Shown piece after piece: positions 36,801 to 48,010 of a DNA stretch of 64,000 nt; position 1 is the stretch's first letter, and each line of letters opens with the position of its first letter. The translations under genes were made by a program, and so were the position numbers. The notes beneath the pieces are model-generated. The model had not been told where the DNA came from. It worked only from the letters and a program-made list of their open reading frames with translations, and did no database searches. The DNA is taken from contig JALJCS010000024.1 in assembly GCA_023055355.1 (NCBI GenBank), forward strand, positions 10,927,501 through 10,991,500, written 5' to 3'. The DNA comes from Agelaius tricolor. Its lineage: Eukaryota; Chordata; Aves; Passeriformes; Icteridae.

Positions 36801-38451
36801 ACATTTCTTTCATTTCTTTTATAAAATCTGAACCACTTTGCAAGTATAAACTCATGTTACAAGAACAAAAACTTAAGTCATGTTATTGACAAAACATGTG
36901 AGAACTTCTCATTTTGAGTCTTTCTTGTGTATGTTTTGTCCAATTCCATCTCTAGAGGAACCTCATACCAAAACAAAGAGAGTGAAAACTGAAAGCATTT
37001 CAGAAGACATGGAAACAGAAAATGTCAATGACAATGAAGAAAATGTGGGAACAGATAAAGGTATTCTTAAAGGAACAATTTAGATCATTACAAAACTACT
37101 CTGGAAAAGACCTAATGCATGATATAAGCACAGCTTCTGTAGCAAGCCATTGTGCCTCAGTATACATGAATGTGTATATTCAGTATACACATCTGTTCCA
37201 GAGTAAGTAGTAGCCTGTGCTACTCTTAACACCTGATAATGAATTACTTCTCTAATATGTTGTTTGAGCTGTGCTGGCAGCCTTTGGCTGTGCTTGATTC
37301 CAGTGGACACTGAGGTTTCACCACAGCGGGTCTCTTCCCTGCTGCCATGCACATTGGACAGCACAATAAAAAGGGTAACAACTCTTAGACCTCTTGGCAT
37401 CTCTCATATCCCCATTTTTGCTCAGTGAATCATAAATTTGACTTCAGATACGTTGGACCTTAGTTTATGCTTAGATAAACCTACTTCTGCCTATCACCTG
37501 TCATGCTCTGACTGTGTTTGAACATAGAGATCATTTATTTGATAAACTACCAATTAATGACCTCTGAAGGTGGTATGGTCAAATTTGACTGCCTGTGATT
37601 TAAGTGTGAAGAGACAGGATCTTAACTATCCCTGCATTATTTAAGAGTTTCTGCTTAATAGCTGAAGTGCAGAAGTTAAGTAAAAATTGTGACCCCTGTT
37701 GCTCAAGTACTGTGTTGATTCTTCATCTCCATTTTATATTCAGGAACAACTGATGAATTTTATGCTTAAGACACCCTCCTGTTGTAGGGTCAGTAAGGTA
37801 ACAACTGTTGTGGTAGCCAAACTGATTCCAAAATCAGGAGATTGATGGCTGGTTACTAGCAGAGAAGACTCAGAATAGCTCCTTTCACTAACAGTGTTGT
37901 CCACCTAATTATTTCCTAGGTAAATTCAACTGGAAGGGAACCATCAAAGCAGTTCTGAAACAGGCTCCAGACAATGAAATTTCAATTAAGAAACTAAGAA
38001 AAAAGGTACTGTACAACATGGTTTTTTTAATCTCCTATGGTCTTGTGAATTTATTTGTGTAATGCTGACACAGAAAATTCTGGATGACATAAACAAAAAG
38101 TTAACATTTTGAATGGAATATCAATTAACAGAATGTCAGCTGAAGGACAGGTTTTTTATTGCTTACTGAATTACACAAGAAATTCAGTGCTAGTTCTGAA
38201 AAGGAATAATAGCACAATAGCTTCCATGGCACTTTTAATGTAGTAATGTAAATGTATTACTGCTTACAATGGAATTATCTTCACAGACTAAAAACCATTT
38301 CTCTATCTTTGTGCAGGTGATAGCTCAATATTATGCAGTAGCTGGTGAACATCACAAAACAGAAGAGGACATCCTAGCCATATTCAATAAGAAAGTGAAT
38401 AACAATCCTAAATTTAGAGTTCTTAAGGACAAAGTGAAACTTGTGAAATAA
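30700..38451 (+). CDS. LYAR: LYAR, nucleolar C2HC zinc-finger protein
   Basis: Eight coding exons join in phase: 30700-30821, 31130-31244, 33173-33280, 34655-34738, 36328-36664, 36956-37060, 37920-38005 and 38317-38451. They give 1092 bases, or 363 residues plus stop; human is 379. The N-terminus carries two LYAR-type C2HC fingers (C6, C9, H21, C25 and C33, C36, H48, C51). The conserved block GDDYKEHIKC and SEDQKYGGKG follows. Residues 144-290 are Lys/Glu-rich with several nuclear-localisation-like basic runs. The C-terminal domain (residues 292-363) contains FNWKGTIKAVLKQ and QYYAVAGEHHKTEEDILAIF. Known role: nucleolar protein of proliferating cells that binds nucleolin and RNA, supports pre-rRNA processing and acts in transcription control. 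The ATG at 30700 is the first in the exon and gives the conserved MVVFTCNACGE start. Confidence 0.97.
31130..31244 (+). CDS. LYAR: LYAR coding exon 2
   Basis: Acceptor TTCAG, donor GTATGG. It encodes residues 42-79, including H48 and C51 of the second finger. Confidence 0.96.
31245..33172 (+). other. LYAR intron between coding exons 2 and 3
   Basis: 1.9-kb intron containing the old CR1-like fragment. Nothing else was recognised. Confidence 0.75.
31445..32112 (-). mobile_element. Old CR1-like LINE fragment
   Basis: Read on the minus strand, a decayed reverse-transcriptase region resembling the stretch around the non-LTR FADD-type box is followed by phrases like those downstream of it in CR1/L3 elements, such as 'gagacctacaaaagcataaatgg'. 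All frames are broken. It lies in LYAR intron 2 and is older than the other CR1 copies here. Borders are approximate. Confidence 0.55.
33173..33280 (+). CDS. LYAR: LYAR coding exon 3
   Basis: Acceptor CATTCAG, donor GTATGT, phase 0 at both ends, 36 codons (residues 80-115), including SPKVRNILEQI. Confidence 0.96.
33281..36327 (+). other. LYAR introns around coding exon 4
   Basis: AT-rich introns of 1.4 and 1.6 kb on either side of the exon at 34655-34738, with short non-conserved open frames only. Confidence 0.7.
34655..34738 (+). CDS. LYAR: LYAR coding exon 4
   Basis: Acceptor GCACAG, donor GTAAGT, 28 codons (residues 116-143), including NWIKNSLRIND and DQVWGVFSEA. Confidence 0.96.
36328..36664 (+). 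CDS. LYAR: LYAR coding exon 5 (Lys/Glu-rich)
   Basis: Acceptor AAAAG, donor GTATCC. It encodes residues 144-255, a highly charged Lys/Glu/Gln region with repeated KKK and KRER runs. This is probably a disordered, nucleolar-targeting coiled or helical segment. Confidence 0.95.
36956..37060 (+). CDS. LYAR: LYAR coding exon 6
   Basis: Acceptor TCTAG, donor GTATTC. Residues 256-290 are an acidic stretch with a TKTKRVKTE basic motif. Confidence 0.95.
37061..37919 (+). other. LYAR intron between coding exons 6 and 7
   Basis: An 859-bp intron in which I see no additional feature. Confidence 0.75.
37920..38005 (+). CDS. LYAR: LYAR coding exon 7
   Basis: Acceptor TCCTAG, donor GTACTG. Residues 291-319, start of the conserved C-terminal domain. 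Confidence 0.95.
38317..38451 (+). CDS. LYAR: LYAR coding exon 8 (terminal)
   Basis: Acceptor GTGCAG; residues 320-363 and stop TAA at 38449-38451. The stop codon overlaps an AATAAA hexamer at 38447-38452. Confidence 0.96.
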   Translation: MIAQYYAVAGEHHKTEEDILAIFNKKVNNNPKFRVLKDKVKLVK

Positions 38452-39010
38452 ACAGTTTGCATACTTCTTGTGAAATAAACTACTTTGCATAGCTGTTGCA
38501 TTTTAATCTTGCAGATGGAGTCAAACTCTTCTGTCAGCTGTACAAATACTATGCATTGGTATCAATTGAAATTGTGTATGTGAAAGCAGAATTTAACTTT
38601 TAATACTGGATCCCTCCCCTTTTTCTAGATTTATCACAGAACATTTTCAGATACTTTATTTTTTGATTTTATGGAAAATGTATATTTTTTTGTACAAGTT
38701 TTAAGAGGCATTGAAAGTAATTGCTGGCCTACTGTATTAAAATTCTTCCAGTAATGAATATAATTTATAGGCATGAATGTTTTTCAGGACCTGGGTTGTG
38801 TGGCTTTTTGCAGGAACTATTTTCAGAGCAAATAGGATTTTCATATTCAGAAACCCACTGTGGAATAAATGTTTTGTTATGCTAAAATTCAAAATGGTAT
38901 GGCTGATACCCACTTTATGCACTGTGGATAGTGTATGCAGCCTTTAATAAACTGTTGATTCTGTGTTGTAAAATGCATAAATAAAGTGTCAGATTTGTGT
39001 ATGCAATATT
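38452..39010 (+). other. LYAR: LYAR 3' untranslated region
   Basis: AATAAA hexamers occur at 38447, 38474, 38864, 38946 and 38980, with a further one at 39191. The cluster at 38946-38985 followed by T/G-rich sequence suggests a main end near 39000. The two first hexamers are part of a 27-bp duplication. Confidence 0.6.
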
Positions 39011-39199
39011 GCACATTCACTGAAAATCTAAAGACTGAGTTATCTGTATATGCATTGCTACTGAAAGTCTTGATTAGTAATGCAGCTGACTTCAATAGAA
39101 GTGGTTACATGGACTAAAAATTGACTGATGAAATAGATTACTTTAAAATACAAGTTTAAATATATGCATCTTGTCACTTTATAATTGCATAATAAATCC

Positions 39200-42100
39200 A
39201 CGAATTATACATGCTTTGAAGAGGCTGTTGTATTGCTGTCACCAAAACAATGTAGCTAGGCTAGAAATGTTACAGGTATGTAAGAGACAGAGCTGCCTGG
39301 GGAAAGTTACTTGAAGTTTTGTAGGTTTTTACTTAATTGCAAAATTACTTCCATGTAGGAAGTTTCCTATTATGATATAGTCTGTTAAAAACAGCATTAT
39401 AAAGCACTCAGTCATATGGTGTTTTTAAAAATTGCTTAGTGATTTCAAGCAGATACACTTCTATAAAACTCCACAGTAAAAATATCTGAATTTATAGAAA
39501 TATTGACTATATTAAAGGTATAAATACTAAAAACTGGGTTCAGTTTTTTTGAGTACATATTTGTCTTACTGTAAAGGTTGCAAGAAAGGACATAATGAAT
39601 TTAAGGTGTTAGTTGTTTGTTGAAGCTATGCAACAGTTCTTTTTATTCAGTCTAACAGATAACCAAAATCTTGGCTCCTATCACTGCAGAGTTCTGGTGT
39701 CTGATGCTCAGGGTTTACTGCAGTGATCACTGAATGAAGCAAAGCAGCAGGCTAAGTGTTCAAACACCATGGATCAGTGAAAGCTGGGAATAAGGAATAT
39801 CAAATAAACAGTATGCAGATGACCTATCAGAGTAGGATGTGACCTTGTAATTTGCTTTTCTGCTTTAACTGTTATCATTCTTTAAGGTTCAAACAGTGTA
39901 CTCCCCTGTGCATTGCCATGGTTGGATTAGTGCTGCCTGTGTGGAGTAATAAACATACTGTAAATTATTCTTCCCCTCTCTGTGTAAAGGGTAAAGCAGC
40001 ACCAGCTGATGTTCAGCTTTTTCCTTCATGTTTTGGCACACATGAATCTAATGCTTGCCTCTCTTGGACAGTCATTAGTGGGAGCCTGTTGCAAGTAAGC
40101 CCTGTTGTAATTACAATAGTATAACCTCAGTGTATGTTGCTGCTGTAGTGTTACCTTTCCTGCTCTGTTGGCAGAATAATGCTTTGTAGGCATATTTTTC
40201 TTTCTGGGTGTTCCTGGGAATACTGAGTATGGTCATATATGTGTATTACATATATGTCATGTATGTAATATGGTAAGTGTGGTAAGTAATATGTAGTATG
40301 GTAGATGAGTCTATGCCTTTAATTGTAGAAGGCTTCAAGTGTTATTCTAGTCCATGCATAGTTGCATTAGTGACATGCAGCTCTCCAGTGAAAAAAATCC
40401 CAGACTTAGATGTTTTTTCATTAGACAATTAATAAAGTACTCAAGAGGATTCAATTTGACTTTTCCCCTTGCAACAGATCTGGACTTTAATTTACTCCTT
40501 GCAACTAATGATGTCTTGATCAGATTGAATTTACTTCAAATTTGGTGGTAATTGTTTCAGAGGGAGGCATAATCCCTCAAGAGATCATTGAGAATCCTTC
40601 AAGAAGACAGAAAAACAGCAGGACCTCTCTAATTTCTATTCAATAATTAAGCAGCATATTTACCAGTATTGTTTTAGTCCAGAATATGTTTTAGTGATTT
40701 TCTAAACAGCATAACATAGCTCCATAATTAAACCTTATTGTTAAAATTTTCTTTTCTAAAATAGTGTAGTGAAAAGTGAGTGTCTTTGTGGCAGGGTGAG
40801 GAAGGGAGAAATTAGAAAATTGTTTAAAGCTAGTAGCTTTCATTATAACTATAGCATAAGCACTTAAGCAGGGACTTTAATCACTCAAAGAAAAAAAGCT
40901 TCAAAGGACAGCTACTTATTTGTTGTGCTCAGCCCTCCACTGTCCTGGTGCATTAGAGTAGTTCATTCTTTCTCCAGTGAAAACTGATCCTCCCACCTGG
41001 TGCTATAATCCAATTGCATCAGGACAATGTACTCAGAGCCCTACATGAGTAGTGGCTCATAGCTGATGACCACAGGATACAGAGACCCAATACATTATTT
41101 CATTCACTAACTTTTAAGGCTGTAACACTTACCCTTATTAGGGAAATAAGAGAGCAAATATTAAAGTTTTTGTGCAAGATAAGTGAAAAAAGGCATATTG
41201 TTCTGTACATTGAGCTGTAGTCACAGGTTACAAGATATCTCAGTCAATATATTCAACATTTACCCCTTTCTTCTCCCAGATTAGCCTTTAAGAAAAAAAC
41301 AGGAATAAGTCCTCTAAGTTTCTTTTCTGCTCTGTCAGCCAAGAAAAGCTGCATATTATGTTTCCCATTAGTACTTTTACAGGAAGTGTTACTTTATATT
41401 GAATTCTAAATTCCACTTGGACTAGAGGAAGTTTTACTAGTAACTTTCCTTTATACTTTTAAGATACAGTTCCTTTTACCCCTGGTAATCTACTGCTTCT
41501 CTTTGCAATTCTTGGATGTAATTCCTTTTGTACCTGAATCCTCATGCTTTTATGCTCTCAGACAGCAAAGGCTGAAAAACCTTCAAGCTTTTTGCTTAGA
41601 TTGGACTTGTTTCTTCAAGACTGCAGATCACAGATCTTAGTCCTTTCCAAACGCATCTTTTTATAATCTTTCCTTTTTAAATCTATTCTGGAAGATTTAG
41701 AATTGTCCAGTCTTTTGTGTGTTTCACTTTTCTCATTAGAATCTTTTAGTAGAAGCTGCTCTTGCTACACAACTTCATACCTAAGCTACAGCAGAAGTAA
41801 AATACTGACTTCCCACAGAAGTAGTTTTATAGTTCATGAAATTACTTGAAAGTAACAGAAAACCAGAAATGACGTCTTGATGCCTGCCCACCCATTAAAC
41901 CCCTCTTCTCAAGCTTCTATGTGGAATGCATTAGTACAAAATTAGTATAAAAAGCCTAATTAAGGCCAGATTACAGTCAAGCTCAACTCACATATATTTG
42001 GTTTTTAAACATCATGGGATCTTCCTCTCAGGCAGCATGAAATCCACTTGAAAGTATTCAGATCACTGCATCTCACTTAGGTGACAAAGAAAAAGAACCA

Positions 42101-45100
42101 GAATAAAAAAGAACCAGAATTCTGCCTGCATTGCAGGTGGCTCAAACCACACTGTGTTTCCTCCTGCCTTCTGTTCCTTGCAGTAGCCACAAAATGATCT
42201 TCCACCATCCAGCCATTAATGTATAAACTCAAAGCACTAAAAGTGCACCTTTACTCTAATTTTTTACCCTTCTGCTGGCCTTTTCTCTTGATAGGAAGGA
42301 ATTCCAGGAGGAATACACACCTATGGACACTGTACAGTATCCATACATGACAAAGGCTCATGTTTTCTGTGGATGAGACAGGACCAGGATTTTCTCCTAG
42401 ACTGTTCTTTCTTACCATGTTTTACACCATGAAAATATCTTTCCTCTTGCTTCTTGCTCCTACAGTTTTGTTCCAGGTGTTATGCCTTTGAAAGTTTCAG
42501 CTTTTTTTGGTGAACTTTCAGTACCAGAAGTGGTTCCAGAGGTTAGCACTGGGTAAGTTTTCCATGAGAAGAAAAAAATTGAGCTCAGCTGATGTTCTTA
42601 AGGACCTGTTTATGTTATGCCAGAACAGTAATGGGAATTTTACAATCATCCTCTAGCCAAAAATTCAAATTGTTGAATTTGAATTTATAAAGGAAACATC
42701 TTTCTTTTCCTGTCTGTCTTGGACAGTTTGATACTCAGTCAGTGTTCCTTCTAACTCTGTTGTCCAATTGATTACAATACCTGTTCAAAATACATGAAAA
42801 ATTGACCCTACATTATATGTAAGTGGTAATGGACTGTGAAGGACAACAGTGAAGAAAACCTTCACTGTGAATGAAGCATGTAAGAGCTTTGTTTTGTGTT
42901 TATTTTTTTCCAAGACTCCACAGAAACAGCATGAGCTGAATCCCACAGCAAGGAGATGTTGCTATGCTGACCTGTACTTTCCAATCTTGTTAACAGTGAG
43001 AGCCCTGCTTTAGTACATCAGTCAAATCACAAGCAGTGGTGACACTAGACATCTCCAAAACCATAGTTAAAATTCTATCACAGCCTAAAATAATGCTAAC
43101 CTCTGCCAACAGAGAAACAAAGTGTCACACCAAGAGAGGCCAATGCTTCTGTACAGTAAATGTTGAACGATACACTTGAATGCCCATTTCCACAACAGAT
43201 ATTTTTTTCCTGGGTGAATTAGATCTCACATTCAGTATTCAAAAACCATACTTTAGGATGTTCCTAAATGCCCTAAGAATGAAGTTCTTTTCATATTGTT
43301 ACAGATGCATGGTTGCACAGACTTTTCCCTAAGTAAGAAATCAGTTTCAGTAAGTCCCAAGTGTTCTCTTTCCCACTCTCCCACATCTGGCCATTTGTTT
43401 TTGCCTCTCCACCACCCCCTGCATTTTTGCAGGCTTTTAAAACCAGATCAAATCCTCAAACTGAGAGGTATTATATACCACTACTGGGGATTGAGTAGTC
43501 AAGAACAATTATAGCTGGAGTATTGCTGCCAAGTGCTTTGTATCATTAAACTGTAGTCTTGGGAAAACATTTTGAGAGCCATTGTACCCCCTCAAGAAAG
43601 TAAGCATAGTTAAGTGAAACTAAATTCAACAAATGGTTTAGAAGAGAAAGAGCAAGAAAATTTACTTAGCTACTTGTAGGAGAATGGTTTATCCAGATTT
43701 ATTTTGGATAAATAGGATAAGTTTTGGATATTTGGATAAATTTGGATAAATATTTTGGTTTTGTTTGCACAGTTAAAGATGGAAAGAACAGAACAGTGCT
43801 CTTATATTTGTACTGCTGATTATAAAAAGGCAAGTGTTGAACACTAAAAATATCCAACATCTTTAATCAGGATAATTGAGGGTGAAGATGGTCTTCTATC
43901 AAATAAATACTTCAGATCAGCTATTTTTTGGTAATTTGCTGACAACTTTCAAGGTGAGGAATAACATACCTACATAAATTAGATGTCTTTATGTGGTGCA
44001 TTTTCTTCTGTTCTCCTAGATGCCCTCTTCACCTTCTAAACTGCCTTTATCTTTTCTGCTTTCTTTTTCTTCATGAAGTTCAAATGCTTGCATGCTTAAA
44101 TATAGAGCCCTCTTGGTATCAAGCACACTATTCTATGTATTGTTTCCTTCCTAAAGGGTCACTCCAAGGCTGCACTGCAATTTAATACTCGCATGAGAAT
44201 TCAGCTTGAGTTCAGGAGTTTGTATATGCACCACATCCAGTGTCAATTGAGTTTTACCCAGCAGTTGTTTTTCAGATCTGCATTAAGTTATTCACACCAA
44301 ATGCTTTTAAGTCCTTTTCCATTGTACTGAATTTAAAATAGTTAAAAGAATGCAAGATGAAAGCAGGGGAATTGTTTGTACTATTTGGAGGCTTTTTTGT
44401 TACCTAGATGAGTCAGACAATGTATTTACTTTTTCACCCAGTGTAAAAGATGCACAATACTTTAGTCCAAGGACAAGGTTCAGAAAGGATTGAAAATCTC
44501 TACCCATCCAATCTTTTACTCCTGATAGTGGAAGATAAGCAGCAGATTACTACTGACTTTATTATTACTTAGTTTGTGAACAGAAAGCACAGACTATTAT
44601 AGCACAATCATTCCTCAAAATGGAAAAATATGTCCATATTGTATCCAATCTACTTCAGCTAAAAATTAACATAGGAAGGAGCCCACCCTACTTAGATATG
44701 GAATGAAGAAAATTCCAATCAGGTGTTTTGTGAACAGATAATATTTGGGCTAATTTAGCTACTGATTTCTGTAATAGGGAAAAAGCTATGAAAATTGGCT
44801 TGAATATTAGAAAACTAATTTGACTTCCTAAAAGTGAGAATTTAACTGGGAATTCCAATTCTAAATTTTATATCTACCCAGTCACGAAACACAAAAAGCT
44901 ACCACATTTGTGCCATTAAGAATTACTTGTAAATCAACATATAATCAACCAACTGCTAAGCAGCAAATATTCAGTGAGCAACAAGAAAATAAAATTCAAA
45001 ATACTGAAATAGATTGTGAAATTCAGCTTATAACCAAAAAATCTGAATATTTAAAGACATTCAACTAACAAAGAAAGCATTGTTTTCTAGTTAGAATAAA

Positions 45101-47285
45101 AGAATGTGAAGGTGTTGAATTCAGTTCCCAAGATGTGGAATATTATGTGAGAGTCCGGGACTACAGTTCACAAAAAAATTGCTGCAAACTCTGCCCGTTG
45201 CACATTTCTTTCACTGAAACTTCAAATTCACAAATTTATTTCTCAGATTTTAACTAAAGTTATCACATCAAGCATCACATTTTAAAATACTTAACATTGA
45301 TGCAAGGATTCTTAAACATTAACTTGGAAGAATTAATTATCCATAACAGGCCCGCTGATTAGATGCTTTGTTAATTATGTTGCTCATTTTGTGACAGTCT
45401 CGGTTCAGCTCCTGATCACTATCTATTCTTTGGCAGATTAATAATTTCTGAATCAGAGAAGCTCTGTGAAAAGATCACAGAAAACATCTCAGCTCTACAA
45501 ACACAGAACATGAGCGGTCTCAGTTAAGGTCAATAGTGAGCCCAGGAAGGAAGCTCTTATTTCAGCTCTTTGCACAATACCTACTCTGTAGGTAAACAGA
45601 GGTGTTCAGTTTAACAACACTGACAGATCTTAACCTTTCCAAGCATACATATTTATTTAATTGCTATGTTTAAATCAAAGATATATCCTATGAATAGCTT
45701 TTGCAAAGAAAGTGCATGAAGATTTCCTTTGTTTCTTATTTGAATCACTAAGATGAAAGTGAAGGCTGAGGTAGTCATTTTACTCAAAGGAAATAAAACA
45801 AAGAAACCTCTATTTCATTGATAAGAAAGCAGAGCTCTGATCTCCCATGAGCTGCTAACTTCAAAATATTCAACTGAACTACATAAAGAATAATCCCTGT
45901 AGTCACTAAGGCATGCAATGTGGTTGGCCCTTATGTGATACATGTTCTAAGGCTGGGAAAACAATTTCTACTTACTATGACACCTCTCATATGAAATTCA
46001 GATGTAAATGAAGGCCTGTCTTTCTGCAGAGAATGATTTTTTTTTCCTGTTCTTGTATCTCTTAGGCTGAATTTACTTAAATTCAATGTGCAGTAATAAA
46101 GAATAACGAGAACCCTGTTTTCCCTTGTCCCTACAATCTCAGTCATTAATAAAACACACAATAGTATATTTAGGAAAATAGTTAGCCAGCAGATTTAGAA
46201 CTGCTTAAAAACAGTTCAAGTCACAGAAAGTTTAGCTTTTACCCTAATTAGTTTCTACCAGTTAGTTTCTTCCCTTAGGATTGCCTAAAATTAGGGGTCT
46301 TTTTAGGGTTTTTTAGGGTTTACTGATAAAATACATAATTATTTATCCACAGCCTACATTCCATTCTTTTTTTATTTTCCTGTTTTCTCAACATAAAACT
46401 AGAAAGGAAGTATCTGCAAGGCATTTCTGTTGATAAATGCTGCACATTTACCATGCAAAGAATGCATGTGGTAAGTGAAAATTTAACACATTTCTCATAA
46501 TCATTGTTTTAATGCAAAATATTTTGCCTTCTGAGAGGAAAAGTACAATCAGGTTATGAAACACTTGGATTTTTGAACTTTAATCTATATACAGCTAGTA
46601 AATTTGATTTTGGTAAGAAAAACACACATACTGAGGTTCTTGTTTCTTCAATCGCCCTTATAATAATCTGAGTTTTCTTGAATATTTCTACATTTAATCC
46701 CACTGTAAAGCTATACATAACAGCTGCTGTATTGGACAGGTACTTCCACATTGAAGTCAGCAGGATTTTTGCCTTAAGCAGAATGTTATGCCACAAAATT
46801 TTCTCTGAGAAAGCACAGGTTTTGTAACAATCACATGGAGCATCTAATTAACCTAATCAATCATTACTATTACAAAAAAAAAAAAAAAATCAATTTTAAA
46901 AGCCATGTTAATGGCTTAATCACTGAACACACCCCAGAAGATACAGCACACATATTCACTCTTAATATTCATAGTATTCTTACAAGGACCAGACCTAAGG
47001 TTAACCTTCCAGCAAAATTGGGTAGTTTTGAATTTGTCCATGTGAATAAACAAGAAAGCCCAATTGGTTTCAAGGTTTTGTTTGCAGAAACATGCTAATG
47101 TGACTTTGTATCTAGTTACGCAGATATCAACTACAGAACTGAAGCAATCTATTTTACCATTTTATTCGTTTATTTAACTTTTACATAGTTTGTCTTGCAA
47201 ATATGTTTGTTATTTCCAGTTACGAGCTGCAGTCTCGAGTGCTACAGGATTCCCGTGGCTCTGGAAAGCTCCCAGAGCTTTGCAT
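39200..47285. other. Intergenic region LYAR to TMEM128
   Basis: 8 kb of AT-rich sequence with no exon I can support. It holds an (A)n run and short telomere-like TTTAGGG motifs near 46305-46320, but no gene. Some parts could be decayed repeats that I could not identify. Confidence 0.65.
46874..46889. repeat. (A)n run
   Basis: Homopolymer of about 16 A residues. Confidence 0.9.
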
Positions 47286-47290
47286 TTCAC

Positions 47291-47410
47291 AGTCACAGAA
47301 TATTCCGAGTTGGGAGGGTCCCAGAAGGATCACGGAATCCAACCCTTGAGTGAACGGCCCCTTCGGAGATCGAACCTCCGAGCCTGCTGTTATTAGCACC
47401 ATGCTCCAAT
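47291..47410 (-). mobile_element. SINE with tRNA-Ile-like head and CR1-like tail, 5'-truncated
   Basis: On the minus strand, starting near 47410, it reads GGAGCATGGTGCTAATAAC, like the D-arm-end/anticodon part of tRNA-Ile(AAT), then GGTTCGATC, the B box. It continues into CR1-type 3' sequence (GGTCCCAGAAGGATC and its neighbours, seen on the plus strand as the familiar 'gagttgggagggtccc'). The A box is missing, so the copy is 5'-truncated. This layout matches the songbird TguSINE type as I know it. Confidence 0.7.
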
Positions 47411-47539
47411 CATTTTTAACCTACACTACTGGTCAGTGTCACAGAAATTGAGATTTTCCTAACATCTGCCCTGAAGAACATCTGCTTGGCAGATGAGGAA
47501 AACACACCACAGAGTTTTTTGGGGTTTTTTCCTGAATCA

Positions 47540-48010
47540 TTTCGGCACCACAGCCTTCAGTGCGGCACTCGGCTGTACGCGGCAGTGCTCCCCCCTCCAG
47601 GGGGGCTCAGCGATTCCCGAAGCTGTTTCTGGATCCCGGACCGGCGAGGCCTGGGCGCGGCCGCCGCCGCTGCCCCTCACGCCGGGGCGGTGGCGGCCGC
47701 CGCGCTCCCGCCCCGCCGCGTCACTGCCGGAGCGGCCCAACATGGAGCCCGGCGGCGGCGGGGACGCGCTCCCGAGGCTGCGGCGCCCGGGGAGGCGCGG
47801 GCCGGAGCCCCGGGACCCGCAGCAGCCGCAGCCGCCTGCCCGGGGCGGCGGGACGGCCGGTGGGTGGTGCCGGGGCGCGGGGAGCGGTGCCGAGCCCTGC
47901 CGGGCGGGCGCTGGGACGGCAGCGGGGCCGCCTCGGGTGGAGCGGCGCAGAGCGCGGCCCCGCTGCCCTCAGGTGTCCGCTCCTGAGTGCGAGCCGGGCG
48001 TGGGGGATGC
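47540..48010. promoter_or_regulatory. TMEM128: TMEM128 CpG-island promoter
   Basis: A CpG-dense block surrounds the TMEM128 start codon at 47742, with several GGCGG/CCGCC boxes. There is no TATA box. The transcription start is not visible. Confidence 0.75.
47742..47859 (+). CDS. TMEM128: TMEM128 coding exon 1
   Basis: Start ATG to donor GTGGGT; the low-complexity N-terminus (39 residues plus one base). Confidence 0.9.

Noticed and set aside
46294..46321. Telomere-like TTTAGGG motifs
   Set aside because: Only two or three imperfect copies; the vertebrate telomere unit is TTAGGG in long arrays.
47340..47410. Functional tRNA-Ile gene on the minus strand
   Set aside because: The 5' half with the A box is missing and the sequence continues into a CR1-like tail, so it is a SINE fragment.
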